A stretch of DNA of 64,000 bases from Torreya grandis (Eukaryota > Streptophyta > Pinopsida > Cupressales > Taxaceae). Of the stretch, positions 48,658 to 61,010 are shown piece after piece. Under the pieces are notes generated by a model, which saw only the letters and a list, made by a program, of their open reading frames with translations, did no database searches and was not told the DNA's origin. Both the position numbers and the translations under genes were made by a program. Each line of letters opens with the position of its first letter. Position 1 is the first letter of the stretch. The stretch lies in contig JARHVA010004807.1 of NCBI GenBank assembly GCA_037957365.1, positions 1-64,000 on the forward strand. The letters run 5' to 3'.

Positions 48658-51600
48658 CTAGGGATGATCTATGACATCAAAAAAGAAGAAATTAAGCAAC
48701 AATAGAAAATGGGTTGGAATAAGAGGGGCCTTGATCAGTGGATCACCCAAACCAGAACCCAAAAGATCCTTCCCTCCAATGACAGAGTCCCAACCAGAAT
48801 CAAAATTATGGTGATCACTTTCCTCTTGAGCTTTTGTATCTTGGTCTATGCAACGGGGTGAAATAGGAAAGTAAGCCATGGAAATCCTTTGTCCGGAGGC
48901 AATTTTCAGCCACCCTGAGAATTCCCAAGTGGATAACTCCATTTGTGTTGGTTTGTAGGGGGGTGGATATCCCCACCAATGAGCCCATAGAGAATGAGGA
49001 GGTGGAGAGCCCCATCCTCCAAACAAATTTGGGTGAGGAGTGTGATGATATTATGGAGAATTAATAGCTCGGTTATGAGAATGTTGATGAGACCAACTGC
49101 AATAAAATATACCCCATGGGGGACTATTGCCACATCTTGGCAATGAGTCTTGAGGAAGGGAAGGAGGTACATGAGAAACATTGCATGGGGTATCCCCCCA
49201 GTGATGATGTAAATGTTTCAGGTAATCAAGCTCCATAGCTACTTTGTTGGTTTGAACTTGAATCTATAGAAGCACATTAGAAATAACCATAGACTTATTA
49301 TAGATAAAAAAGTGAATATTAGTAACAACATTAGAAACAAAATGAGTTTTCTTTTTCCATAACCAAAATAGAATTTCCACTCTTAAAGCATTCCAAACTT
49401 GGGTGAATTGAGAGGGCATCTTAGGGTTATCACCAAAGAGAATATGAAACCAACTGATAAGTTATGAGAAAAAAGGCCTAAAAAATTCATGGATCTAATA
49501 CCAAGCGCCTTGGGCCTTAAGATAAAATGTAAATAAGTGCATAAGAGTCTCTAGGTGCCCACAGAACAGGCATCAAGGTTGCACAACCCCTACTTGAACT
49601 AGTCTTCTACCAATGGGAAGCCCTTAATGAAGCAAACACCAATCAAAGTGAGCAAGCTTAGGTTTAATATGTACAAACCAACAAGTTTCAATACATGTAG
49701 AACAAAAAGTTTGAAAATGTCTCCCCCAAATTGATAGGGATGAGCGAATATCCCATCTATCATTGAGCTTACCCACCATAGGTAAATGTGGTAAGAGCCA
49801 TTCATACCCTTTGTGAGCAATGTAATTTTGGAAACAAGTGTCAACATACCATTTCCAATCTTTCCACAAAGGGTGGGAAGAGGAGACAATGATTTTTTGA
49901 AGCAAATTAGCTTTAACATCCTTGATAATCTTCTTGTATGATTCCTTGTACACAAAGGAAAAATTATATTTAGCTTTCAATTTGTCCCAAGAAAGCCAGA
50001 AATGAGAGTGCTTGCAAAACAAATTTTGCATCGTACAAATTCCTTTTCGAAATAACTTGAGAGAATGTATCCATGGCACCTCTAAAAGAAGGATGAAATG
50101 ATAATAAATAATGGTGGACCATCAAAGAGAGTGTTGGTTGATAAAAATATCATCTCGAAAACCCAAGCCATTTCATAAAAACCAAGGTTCAACTTTTCCC
50201 AGACTTTCTAGATACTTTTAATCACACAGGACCCCATAATTTTCACAAAGGTTGTAAGAGTGATGATGTTCCTTTTCACATTGAATGTCTCTTAGGGGTG
50301 CCTTGAGAAATATAATGATGGATTAATACTTTCTAAGATTCATTTCCTTCAATGGCATAGATGATCCATTTGACACAAAGAGCCAAGCCTTGATGATAAA
50401 TGTCAATTAGACCCATACCTCCTACCTCTTGGGGAAGATAACATAATTCTCAGGCCACCCTATGGAACCCTTTTCCAATGGAGGGATTAGCCCAAATGAA
50501 ATCACAAAATAATTTTTCAAGTTTTTGAATCAATTTTTAAGACGGAACCCAACATGATGATTAATACACATGGGTGGTTGCAAGCACCTTGGAGATAATT
50601 TGAATCTTACCAACCAACGATAAAGGTTTGGTGATCTAATACAAAAGATTTTCTCAACCCTATCCACCACATATTGTCATAGTCTAGAAGGGGAGACCTA
50701 TAATGCAAAGGGAATTCCCAGGAACTTGAAATTTTCAACATGTTAAAGTCATTTCCACTCATAATGGCTCATCCAAGGAAGCAGAGAGAGGAGGGATTGT
50801 CTGTAACATTAAGTTTTTCACCTTTAAATAGAAGAGCCAAAATCAAGATAATAAATATCCAAATAGTTCATGTCATTGGCAACATCGACTTCATCGTCAA
50901 TGAGGGTGAGAAAATAGTCATCCACAAAATGCCCTTTAAGAAGTTGAAAAGGCTTCTCAACAGGAAAGGAAATACCATAGACAAGTCCTTGAGATTAAGC
51001 ATTAGCAATCAAATATCCAAAACCTTCAGTAGTGAGAAAATATAGAGAAGGTACCAGTGAGAAACCTTGCCTAATGGATTTGAAAATACCAATTTTTTTA
51101 AAGTTGACTCCATCAATGGAAAGAAAGGTAGAGGCATCAATAAAAAACATTTGAATTAATTGCAAGAAACCTGGACCAAATCATAAGGCTTGTAACATAA
51201 CTAGAATGAATGGCCACTCAATTCGATCATATAATTTTTCAAATTCAAAATTAATAAACATATCCTTTCGATTGGAATGACAAGCTCATTCCATGCCCTC
51301 CCACATAACAATGACATTATCTAGTATATACCTATCATGAATGAATCTAATTTGTTCAGGTTGAATGATCAAAGGCAGAAGGTGTAAAATCCAAAGCACA
51401 AACTCTTTGGAAATGATATTATAAGAGACATTAAATAAAGTGATTGGTCGCCAATGGAAGATTAACTCAAGGTCTCCTTGATTCAGGATGAACTTGATGT
51501 GCCCTTAGTTAATACCTTAACCTAAGGACTAGGTATGGAATGCCTCAAGATAGACTCGATATAAGTTTGGCCCAACAGTGTCCCACATTTTTTTGTAAAA

Positions 51601-53043
51601 TTCAAAAGAGAATCCATCACAACCAGGAGTTTTATCATTGGCCACTTTCATAACTGCCTCATACAAATCCTCAATGGAGAGTTTCCTATCACATGCAACC
51701 CATTGAGTAGGAGATGGCTTGCCAGGGACTATTAAAAGACATTGGTCAAGAGCTTGTTGTCACTCAAGGGAAAGTTATTGAGCTATAAATATTTGTTGAT
51801 AGTGCATCACAAAGGCTTTGACCATGTCTGGCATTTCAATGAGGCGTTGGCCATCATTTTGAATAGCTTTAATCTACTAAGAAGAATGTTTGGCTTTAAA
51901 CATTTGAAATTTTTATTTGGAAACTGTATCTCCCACTTTAAGCCAATGTAGATGTGCTCGGATTTGAGCCCCCCAAGTATTGTAATTACTTACAATTTGG
52001 ATACATTATCTCAATCTACCACCTACAATTATAATGGCTTGCCAAAGGATTTTACTCAAGTGTCCTCACTACACACTTAGCTTCGAAGAGGTGGCAGAAT
52101 ATGAGCATCATCATATTTTGGCCAACTGATGGCCATAAATCTAGAGAAATTTAGTCGTGTAATTGAGTGCATCAACCCACCACTGGATCTAGCTGAGATG
52201 TTTAGTTGGCTTGGGAACAAGATTCCAAACTTTACGAATGTGGGCCATGTTAGGATCATGCTCTAAGAGAGTCATATTAAAAAAAGTATTTTTTTTAGAT
52301 TTTAGTACTTTTGAACTGCCAAGTGATGTGAAAGTAGATGGGAAAATGGTTTGAAAAGATAAAATCTAGCATAGCTTCAATCGATAGGGAAAAAACATTG
52401 TTGAAAAAAAAGTATGATTGTATAGAGAGTATAGCCCGATCAATACATTTGAGCATGCGATCAAATCTGCTTTGAAGATTGGTCAAAGTGTACCAAACTT
52501 TAGACATGGGATGTTGGCCAGTGTTGGGGTCCTAAAACCCATATTTATTTCACATGAAAATCCAAGCTTCCCTTTCACCAGCTGACCATCGCATCGGTAG
52601 ATGGCCAATTTTGTCAATGGGTTGATCCACCATATTGAAGTCACCAAAAATTGCCTAGTGGGTCTTTGGCATTTTGTTGGTGATCCACTGCCAAAGATTC
52701 ATCCTTTCATGGGCGTCATATGAGGCATAAATATTAATAATACCAAAAGAACAGTTATCAATGTTGAAAAGAACCCATATGACATGATGAGCGGGGTTAG
52801 ATCTAAAATCCACAAAATGTGGGTGTCATTTCAGAGAAATAAATGTAACAAGCCCACTATGACCTAGGTCTTGATTGCTTGTTAGAACTATGTTATCGGC
52901 CTAAATCACATTACTAACACCATAGAGAAAGCAATCCACCACCTTAACCTATTGAAGGCAGAGGATGTCCATATCTACAAACTTTTTCCTAAAGTCTTGC
53001 ACCACATATTTATGAGTTGAGTCTGTTAGACCCCAAATATTCC
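48658..53043 (-). pseudogene. LINE ORF2 remnant (endonuclease, RT, zf-RVT)
   Basis: It starts near 53043 with WNIWGLTDSTHKYVVQDFRK, the N-terminus of L1-type endonuclease. Further motifs are FGIINIYASYDAHERMNLWQ (near 52700-52755), AIFGDFNMVDQP (near 52620-52655) and NHFPI (near 52330). RT: DRYILDNVIVMWEGME (51285-51335), EKLYDRIEWPFIL (about 51200-51240) and FVDDYFLTLIDDE (about 50896-50937), where the catalytic DD is kept. A long middle frame at 49624-50079 leads to zf-RVT CLFCGHLETLMHLF (about 49530-49572). The tail is Pro/Trp-rich (48658-49236). Many stops; inactive. Confidence 0.8.
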
Positions 53044-53579
53044 ATGAATAAAAATTTATAAATTATGGGTATCAAGAGACATATCCTCATAATATAGACC
53101 TTTTAGGGCATCATATCAATTTCTCAAAAAATGTGTGTTGTTAAACTGCAGGAAATCTTGAAGTTGAAACTATCATTTATTTGTCATCTCTACCACATAC
53201 TCATCCTTTGTATCTTGTCAAATAGGGGGACTACAAAAGCGAGCTAGAGATTCTTGGGAAGGACTGAATGAGCGCTTGCTCACTCATGGACGAAAAAAAT
53301 ATATGGAGGAAGAGCAAAGGCATCAGAAGACATATCTGAAGAAACCTATGAATTATTTAGAACATTAGTGGCCATGGGGGTGTTGTAGAATCTTGTATTT
53401 ATCATTTCAACTTCAGTTTAAACACACTCTTTTGCAAGTTGAGTAACGGGTTGTGACTCCCTAGCAGGTTGAGCAGTTGGCAAGGGTCCCTGAAGCACAT
53501 AACTAAAATATGGCTTGTTACTGCTAATTGGGTTCTTATTAGCATACCCTTATTACAATTTTTTTTCATCCCCCAACAG

Positions 53580-54400
53580 TTTGTCACACATCCTTAGTAT
53601 TATTAGGATTATTGGAAGTGAGTTTGGAAACTAGCCTATTGCGAGGCAAGTAAAGTGGGAAGTCCTTTATCTTTTGGTATGTGGCTTGACAATAGAAACA
53701 TGTGTTGGGCAAGTAAATGTATAGTGCCCTTTGGGAGTGGCAAGAGTTACCAACATGAATCTCAATAAACTCTTTGAGATCTTTAGACAAACCCACTTCC
53801 ACACATATCCTCTTTTGAAGAGGCTCTGAATAAAATCTCACAGACTTATGGCAAATGACATGTCCATTGGAAGCCGCAATTTGATTTATGAAATGTCAAC
53901 AAGGTAGAGACAACCCAGAGAACTCGACCAAGATGGGGACTTTCATAGCAGCATGCTTTAAGATAACAAAACACTATGTCTAGGGTGAAAGCACCATCAA
54001 GGAGTTACGAATGTACCAAGTGGTGGATTTATTCATTATAACATGCCTACATGGGTAGGGTCTACAAAACACAACAGGGAAAAGCCATTTGGACACTCTC
54101 TAGTTTGATGCCATGAGTAGTCTAGATTGATTGCACCCATGTTTTGAGCATGCTTTTAGAGGGGATACAACCCATAAAATTCCATATTAAACAAAATTAC
54201 TTCGACCATTGACAAGCAAAGTTAAATTCAGGGCAAGGCAATACAACATTTGGTTGAGAAACATTATCTCGTGAAAGACCTCCAGAACAAATTTCTTCAG
54301 TCGCTTGTGCGAGGATGCCATAGCTCAAAGGTCCACCTTATTTTTTCACGGCTTCAACAATGGAATGAGATGGAGAGGAGGTCATTAAATAGGCTAATCT
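53580..54400 (-). pseudogene. LINE ORF1 remnant
   Basis: Minus-strand readings MKVPILVEFSGLSLPC (about 53900-53950), then RICVEVGLSKDLKEFIEIHV (53755-53815) and YIYLPNTCFYCQATYQKIKD (about 53660-53720) match the DUF4283 and zinc-knuckle architecture of plant LINE ORF1. The knuckle has lost its His and last Cys. ORF1 binds LINE RNA in active elements. Confidence 0.65.
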
Positions 54401-54489
54401 CGTTGGCACCATAAGGGACAATAAATGCAACTATCCCACAAGGTCCAACAAGAGCCACAAAATGAATGTTGCAGAGATAGATAGAACGA

Positions 54490-54930
54490 ATAATTTATTT
54501 GTGTGTATTATTTTCAAATAAATATAGCTTTAGTGTAAAACATATTTTATCATTAAATGGAAAACACACTCCAAACTAAGGATAAATCTAGGTTAAGTAT
54601 TTGACAATATTTTCTTACTATAAGGCAATGATAAACTATTAATAACACACTTGTATTAACACATTATGGATAACATAATCCAATTTACACGTTGCGAATT
54701 AATTAAATAGCATACTTTCACATATGTATTATTGTCCCCACGTGTTGTTTAAACAGTGCAATATGTATGTGTTGTCCCAAGGTATTGTTTAAGTAACACA
54801 ATTTCTCTATGTATTTTTTTTCAAATAAATAAAACTTTAGTACAAAACACATTGTGTCATTAAATGGAAAACAAATTGGAAGTTAAGGATAAATCTAAGT
54901 TAAGTAATTCACATAAATGTCCTAATTTAA
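54490..54930. repeat. Tandem repeat locus, right part
   Basis: ATTTTTTTTCAAATAAAT-type, CATTAAATGGAAAACA and AAGGATAAATCTA blocks at about 54505-54605 recur at about 54812-54905, period about 305 bp. Between them is a TAACACAC...TATGTATT block shared with 24539-24604. Confidence 0.65.
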
Positions 54931-56340
54931 GCCAAGGATAGATATAAAATACTTCATCAAGGACTATGTGTGTATATCATGTTGTTTTTCTAGCTCTCTA
55001 TCTTTCTCATGTTTGTAACTACAAAACTCTTGATTCCTCCAAATTTGGTATTTTCAATAGTGGTGTTTACTAAACCAATCGAGCAGAGCAATAACAACTC
55101 CAAATTTGACCCACTTTAGTAGGTGCATTCCTTGTATCACGTCTTCTTCCCTTCTCCCTTGTTGTTTAATATATGTTCTATTTTTTTACTTGTGTGTCTT
55201 TGTTATGTTATGTATTATTTTAATTTATTTTAGTTTTAATGCAAAAAGTGTGAATTAACCATCTACTGAGTATGACTGCATTTACCATTTCTAGTATAAA
55301 GGATGTCAGTATTCACAACTAACGTGATGAATGCTACCACCCACTTCCACCTTGGCATCAGGGAAAAATTCCACCCAGTTCCAAATTGGCAGCCTTAGTC
55401 GAGCAAGTAAGTGATGACATGTCCACCATGAGCACTGAGTTGGATGCTAGTTACAAGAGGGATAACCAAAAGTAGTTGTCTGAACTAACTTCTCAAGCGC
55501 AACATCAGGGGAATTTGCTCAACTTTAATTAATACCATTTATATTTTCATATGCAAGTATCAATACATGTTACAAGGAGGCAACTTTAAAAATAATAATT
55601 TAAAAAGTTAGTAATTTTGAAGGAAAGGATCATCAAAATTTTGTCACATCAAATTTGATACACCGAATAATATGGATAAATTTTTTTTGTTAGTATTTAT
55701 TAATAATAAATAAGAATAAGAATTATGCTTGCATCATTAATTTTAAAATAGGTAAAGATGGGAATAAGATTCCAAATATTCAACCAATTATATTAAATAT
55801 AATTAGGTCAAAATTAAAAACTAGTGCATCTTCATTGGTTGGTTGAAATACACAATATTTAATTGCAAGTTATTAAAAAGTAAAATTATTATTTTCTTTA
55901 AAAGCAAGTGAAAAAAATTACCGAAGATCAATACCAACATGGAATCTGGGTCATGTATGGCCATTTTGCTATGTAACCTTTGTGTATTTTATTATTTTGT
56001 ATGATAAAGTCATCATGAAGCATTTCAATAGTGAAATTATAATTTTTTTTTTCAAACTAATAAAATAATTACAATATAAAATTTTATAATTTTTTTAATA
56101 TTTTTTTAGACACATAACATTGAAGAGGAAAAAATTTAATAGAACACCCTCATTATTAAAAAGTTGATATTATATGAAGCTAATTCATTATACACAAGGT
56201 TATTTGCAAAACATATTCAAAACAAGGGCTACGTAGCAGTAATACCTACCCAATGTTTCATGTTTTTTATAAAAAATAAAAAATAAACTGTTGTCATGAA
56301 ATTCTGAAGCCTTGCTTTCTATCAAATTGAGTTTAAGGTG
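54931..56340. other. No gene recognised
   Basis: AT-rich. A plus-strand stretch at about 55365-55510 reads LAALVEQVSDDMSTMSTELD before a stop, and could be a decayed exon, but no family is recognised. Confidence 0.4.
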
Positions 56341-56342
56341 TT

Positions 56343-56515
56343 TTATTCCCTATTCACTAATACATAAGCATTAGGTTTTAATGGCAGATTTTTGATAAAA
56401 TCCCTTGCTTCGTCCAAGTAACCATCACGACCAAAAAGATCAAGCATGGAGGTATAGCGCTTTAGGTTTGGAGTGACGTAACAATCTTAATAATATTCTT
56501 TGCTTCTTAATAATA
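56343..56515 (-). pseudogene. PPR-repeat protein fragment
   Basis: The minus strand reads DCYVTPNLKRYTSMLDLFGR, DGYLDEARDFIKNLPLKPNA, then YVLVNRE and a stop at 56343-56345. This matches the conserved C-terminal PPR unit of PLS-type plant PPR proteins (family consensus ...ITP..EHYACMVDLLGRAG.LDEA..FI..MP.KP). PPR proteins bind organellar RNA. Only about 45 codons remain; an in-frame stop lies just upstream (near 56488) and no E or DYW domain or other PPR units are visible nearby. It is best read as a gene fragment, perhaps a retro-copied or duplicated piece. Confidence 0.7.
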
Positions 56516-57156
56516 TAAGTTCTTTTCTCTATCGAAGGACATCAAAATTATATATACAGTTTTTCCAAAAACAAAGAATATTATTATATGGATTGTGAAA
56601 AGCATAAAACCTTAAACATAATATTATAATATGAATTTTACAAATATATTCAATTACAAATGCATGAATCTAATTATTTATGACAAAAAACTCATAATCC
56701 ATAATTAAACGTTGATGACATTGAAAAGAACATAATATTTCTTTTGGTAGAACAGATATATCCATATATATATTGAAAAGAAAATAAAAATATAAAAATA
56801 AAATGAGACCCAACATTTTATATATATTTAGAGACAGAAATATCTTGAAATTTGAAATATCCAAATCCTTTAGAGGGACACCTTTTTTTTAAGCAATTGT
56901 AACCAACAATTATCTGTATACCAAAATAAAAGCCGAAAACAAGAAAGGAATTACTGATCACTTAAAGGTGCCTCTTTATAGCTGTTGCTTTCCTTGTCAA
57001 CAACCTGACAGCTGCCCTAACTTAGTTGTGTGGATTATACAATCTGACACGGGGCATTTTTAGTGACCAGTTAACCACCGCCCACCACCATTAAGCCCTC
57101 GAATAAAATTTGTAGAACTGTCCACAAACTTTTTAAGAGATATCAGGCTGAATTAA
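56516..57156. other. No gene recognised
   Basis: AT-rich up to about 56930, then more balanced composition before the DUF4378 fragment. No splice-consistent exon was identified. Confidence 0.35.
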
Positions 57157-57378
57157 TTGTTTGCATATTCTATTCCCACACTCGCCACCTTTCAATCTGA
57201 ACATGATAAGGATTCCAGACAACCATTTTCTGGCCGCATTCCAAAACAAAGGTTGTCAAAGTTTAATCTTGAAATAACTTCAATGACATTGCTTCTGGTT
57301 TCAGTGGCGATGCTGATGCAATTTTTGCAAAATGACACTCGCCAAGTTATCCAATGGATCCCTGTTTATATGGGAAAT

Positions 57379-57767
57379 TTCAAGGCAATGAGCATGGCAA
57401 GGCAATTTTTTGATCAAAAGAAGGCTTGTAGAAGCAAGTCGGAACAAAATCTACTTTTTACTGCATAAATGAAGGGCCGTTGGAAATACTTGGGCCATTA
57501 TTTAACCCACACCTTTGGGTGAAACCAACGAGAAGGAAGTTTCGGCATCATATGCATGTTGGTAATCAGATTTTAGAAGAGACATGGAGAAATCTTTCTT
57601 GTTACCTCTATTAACAATCAGATATGGAGTATACAACAGATAGCATTGTACAAAATGATCTTGACAGAGGTGGTAGGTGGCTGGAGTTGCAAGATGATGT
57701 TGAAATGGTAGGAGTTGAAGTGTATAAAATCATATTTGTTGATTTGATTGAGGATGTTTTTTTGTGA
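57379..57767 (+). pseudogene. DUF4378 (TRM/LONGIFOLIA-type) C-terminal domain, broken
   Basis: Plus-strand reading: FFDQKKACRSKSEQNLLF in one frame, then a one-base shift at the T-run 57455-57459, then INEGPLEILGPLFNPHLWVK, an in-frame TAA at 57612-57614, then RGGRWLELQDDVEMVGVEVY and KIIFVDLIEDVFL with a stop at 57765-57767. The order LLF..(V/I)NE.L...W......W.....E...VGVEVE..IF.DL(V/I)EE is the known signature of the plant DUF4378 domain, found at the C-terminus of TRM/LONGIFOLIA microtubule-associated proteins and relatives. One shift and one stop make it a pseudogene, or it contains sequence errors. A longer open frame to the left (57157-57468) may hold more of it, but its N-terminal part is not recognised. 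Confidence 0.65.
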
Positions 57768-58979
57768 TCTACTCCATGGGTAAGGGGCATCTTACATCTA
57801 AAGCTTGTTATACAGTAGTAATTTTCTTCATTTTTGTGAATCCAATAGAGATTTATTTACTAAAGTCAATGACCCCAGTCATTTTAAGGTGAGTGATACG
57901 CAACTCATTTCGTATGAAGTCTTCGCCGCATTGTGTCTTGTTCTAGGGCTTGGATGGTCTACAAAAATTTCATTGGTTGTGAATAGGGTGCATAATGGAT
58001 ATCGTTTGTTCTTGTAATTAATATCTTATAAAAGCATATATTATAGTAAGTTTCTTTCTGTCACTTCGTCTCTGCAAGATATCAGATCCATGCTTAGGAT
58101 CGAATGTTAATTCTATTCTTAAGATTTATCCAGTTATACAAAGAAAACAGTTTTCTATGAAACTATTTCTAAATAACTTAATATGGCAGCGTTGTAAATG
58201 AAACATTATTGATTTGCCTTTGCATATGTTAAAATAATTTGATTAAATTGTTTGCAAATTTACACCCCTCTAAGTTTCAATGGGGATTAGCACCATACAA
58301 TCATGAAGGTTTGACCTCCTTGCTTAAAGTTATGGTATGTGATTGACCTAAATCTGTTTTTAGTAATATAGTTGAAAGATAAAGCTATTATGGAATGGAC
58401 AGGTTTCATGAACCTTTAGGTCCTTTCCATCTTAAACATTTTGCTTCTCCCTGTATAACTGGCATGTATCACATTCCTGTTCGTATGTGCAATCACTTTG
58501 CACCCATGTCGCATGTTTTGATGGTCATGTGCACCCTTCAGGGCCCTTCTCTGGGAGGTTCGGGTAAAAATGTCACTTACCCTGTCCTTGACTTTTGTTT
58601 ACCTAAGAGAGAAGATAATAGGCGTAAATCTTTATCAGTTGAAATATACAGAAATAGTACCACTACCGCTATTGCTATTGCATTATCCTTAGTAAAATAC
58701 GCTGTGCCAGAAATAGTACTGCATGCAACTGGTGGCCTGAAATTATGTTTACATACCTGAAAAGTAGTACCTACTACTGCTAAAAGTACTTGTGAATTAA
58801 ATTTTTTTATTTTGTTATCTGGTCAATAAAATCTACAGTGGGTGATTTAAAACTTCTATTTGGTTATTTGGTAAAAAAATGCTGCGGGCAAAGGACAAAA
58901 AAAAGTGTGCACGCCTCCTCTTGTCCTGCTTTCCAAATCACTGTATGTAGCAAAAAATGCTTATAAAATACATAGATTT
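57768..58979. other. No gene recognised; one unassigned 121-codon frame
   Basis: The plus-strand frame 58395-58760 starts with ATG (MDRFHEPLGPFHLKHF) and has ordinary codon make-up, but shows no domain, signal peptide or splice context I can support. It may be a chance frame or a decayed exon. Confidence 0.3.
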
Positions 58980-59345
58980 CAGACCACAAACATTGGCACA
59001 TTCCAATTTATAAAAAAATAAAAAATTAGATTCAACACAGAATTTAGAGATTAACCAGCGTTTATGGATAAACGGAGAAAATAATATTAAAATGAATGGA
59101 AAAATATGTCCCAAGGGGGCTGCAACTTTATTCGCCGTATACAGCCAAAATTTCTTCAAAAACAGGCCAATTCCACCTTTATTCGCCGTATGCAGCCAAG
59201 ATTTCTCTAAAAACAGGGCAATTCCACATCATAAACATTGACAGATTCGAATCTATATAAAAAAAATAGAGATTTGTTTGAGCAAAGAGTAACACAGTAA
59301 TCAACATTTATGTTTTAACGAACAAAATAATATTAAAATGATATA
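58980..59345. repeat. Local duplications 3' of the SIP gene
   Basis: TTTATTCGCCGTAT(A/G)CAGCCAA units of about 53 bp repeat at 59127 and 59180. Outside them, ACATTG(G/A)CA(C/G)ATTC and AATAATATTAAAATGA(A/T) blocks at about 58992-59095 recur at about 59235-59342. Confidence 0.65.
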
Positions 59346-60212
59346 TGCTATTGACACATTACAAAAATGTTTTAATCTGTAGTTGCCAGAAAAATTGAAT
59401 TGGATCGTTGTGCATCCCCATGCAAATTATTTCGCAGAGGCAAAAACAATAGTAACTGGCCTGGCAGGTACTAATAAGCATGTTTATAGACTTTTAAATA
59501 TTGCTCAATGTTTCTAAAATTAATTTTTAAATATTGCTTACTACTTTTAGAATTTCACCATTTTCTTCATTTCTTTGAACACCATTTTGACTAATACCTT
59601 TATTTTTAACAATATGTTAATAATTAAATTATAGATAAAAAGTACTTTTTATGCACTCACGTAGTATAATATAGTCTACTTAACTTTCACCAGTTAGATA
59701 TCACCTAGAAATATAACTTCAGACTTGCATGGGCTGCATATTGAATTCAATACCAACATGCAGTTGGTTGTATATTTTTGTGTGACATTTGAATGTAAAA
59801 TAATATAAATTTTACACCTCAATCTATTATTGGAAATTCACCGAATTTAAATGTATGACCAATTTCAAAAATTATACGGAATAAAAATCTAGGAAGAAAA
59901 CAGGAAAAAAAAATCTACCATTTTTTACCTGTTATACCACAAAGGAATGCATCCAATGCCAAAACTGTGAACATGGAGGATTCAATGGTCAAAAACATTT
60001 CTTATGATTTTCCAACATTACCAACAACATAATTTGAACTTATTTTTTCTGGGATTCTTAAATAAATTATGATAACTTTTGGAAGAAACAGAAACAAAAT
60101 CGTTTTGAAAATACATCAATACTCTGGTGGAAATGCAATCAAAAGAAACTTAAAATTCTACAAAAAGAACAAACGTGTTTCTGACTCAGTATATGCAGCC
60201 TTGTGGATGAAG
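59346..60212. other. No gene recognised
   Basis: AT-rich intergenic sequence downstream of the minus-strand SIP gene; the open frame at 60069-60278 runs into a TA microsatellite and is not supported. Confidence 0.4.
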
Positions 60213-60252
60213 GTATATATATGTATATATATATATATATGTATGTATATAT
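60213..60252. repeat. TA/TG microsatellite
   Basis: A run of TA with interspersed TG dinucleotides, about 40 bp. Confidence 0.9.
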
Positions 60253-60436
60253 TCTTGAAGCGAAAGATGTTAAGATAAATTAAAAAAACTAAAACCCTGA
60301 TAGAAAGCTATGCTGTTTATCCACACAAAAATTGAAGTGGAATTCTACTCTTTCTTGATCTTGTTTGAAGCAATATTTTCTCACATTCAATCTTAAAAAA
60401 GGGAAATATGATTAATTTCGCTATGGAGAAATAGGC

Positions 60437-60589
60437 TCATGCTTTCTTCTCCTTCTTTGAGGAGGGAGGTGTATGAAATAATCGGAAAATCCAAGCAGCT
60501 AAAATAGAGCCAAGAAAAGGAGTAATCCAGTAGACGTAAAACTGCTCCCATGTATTGTGTCGGTTGTTGACATATGCCCAGCCAAATGC
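60437..60589 (-). CDS. SIP1: SIP1-type aquaporin, last exon
   Basis: Fifty codons plus stop: AFGWAYVNNRHNTWEQFYVY, WITPFLGSILAAWIFRLFHT, then PPSSKKEKKA. The start is fixed by an acceptor TTTGCACGCAG just upstream on the minus strand, and joins in phase 0 to the exon at 61551-61823, completing the second NPA loop as MNPAN-AFGW. The exon encodes the loop after the second NPA motif and the sixth membrane helix, and a Lys-rich C-terminal tail as in SIP proteins, which are known to reside in the endoplasmic reticulum and pass water or small solutes. No stop or shift interrupts it, so the gene is probably functional. Confidence 0.92.
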   Translation of the reverse strand, partial: AFGWAYVNNRHNTWEQFYVYWITPFLGSILAAWIFRLFHTPPSSKKEKKA

Positions 60590-60731
60590 CTGCGTGCAAA
60601 GCAATCCAAACCAAAATAACATCAGCTATTAAATAAGTCGTAATAATGTAGAAAGAGGGTCCACAAAAGCAATATGGAAAGTTTCATAAATGCAATAAGA
60701 CTTTAGTGCCAAATGAGTTTACAGTTACACA

Positions 60732-60940
60732 GAGAAATCACAACCTCAAACCCGGTGTGAAAGACTCAACCTAAATAAGCAGAGCGCTGCCCTAAGAGAC
60801 AGGATTAGCAGCTTCAGCACAGATGAGCAAACACTGAGAAATCACAACCTCAAAAACCCAGTGAGACTCAACCTAAAGAGTAAATAACGACAGAGATGCC
60901 TTAAGAGACAGGATCCGCAGTTTCGGCACAGATTCTTTCA
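60732..60940. repeat. ~104-bp tandem duplication in SIP1 intron
   Basis: GAGAAATCACAACCTCAAA starts both units (60732 and 60836). Both hold AAGAGACAGGAT and GCACAGAT blocks; they differ by substitutions and small gaps. Confidence 0.8.
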
Positions 60941-61010
60941 ATCCAGAGAGATTATTTAGAGTGCAAGAAGCAAGATGTGGATGAGAACGTCTGTCTCAAA
61001 GGTGAAAATG

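Larger units (their letters stand above)
48478..54440 (-). mobile_element. Near full-length L1-type LINE, minus strand
   Basis: The minus strand carries ORF1 (about 53580-54400) and ORF2 (48658-53043) remains, a 3' untranslated part with three TAGGCTTG(G/A)CC repeats (48575-48665), and an A-run (T-run 48478-48486 on plus) as the poly(A) tail. The 5' end near 54440 is approximate and no target duplication was recognised. All frames are broken. Confidence 0.8.

Noticed and set aside
57157..57390. Possible membrane protein (hydrophobic stretch SMTLLLVSVAMLMQFL)
   Set aside because: The frame lacks an upstream ATG and continues into the DUF4378 fragment; one hydrophobic run is not enough to call a membrane gene.
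60069..60278. 69-codon plus-strand frame
   Set aside because: Runs through the TA microsatellite and has no recognisable content.
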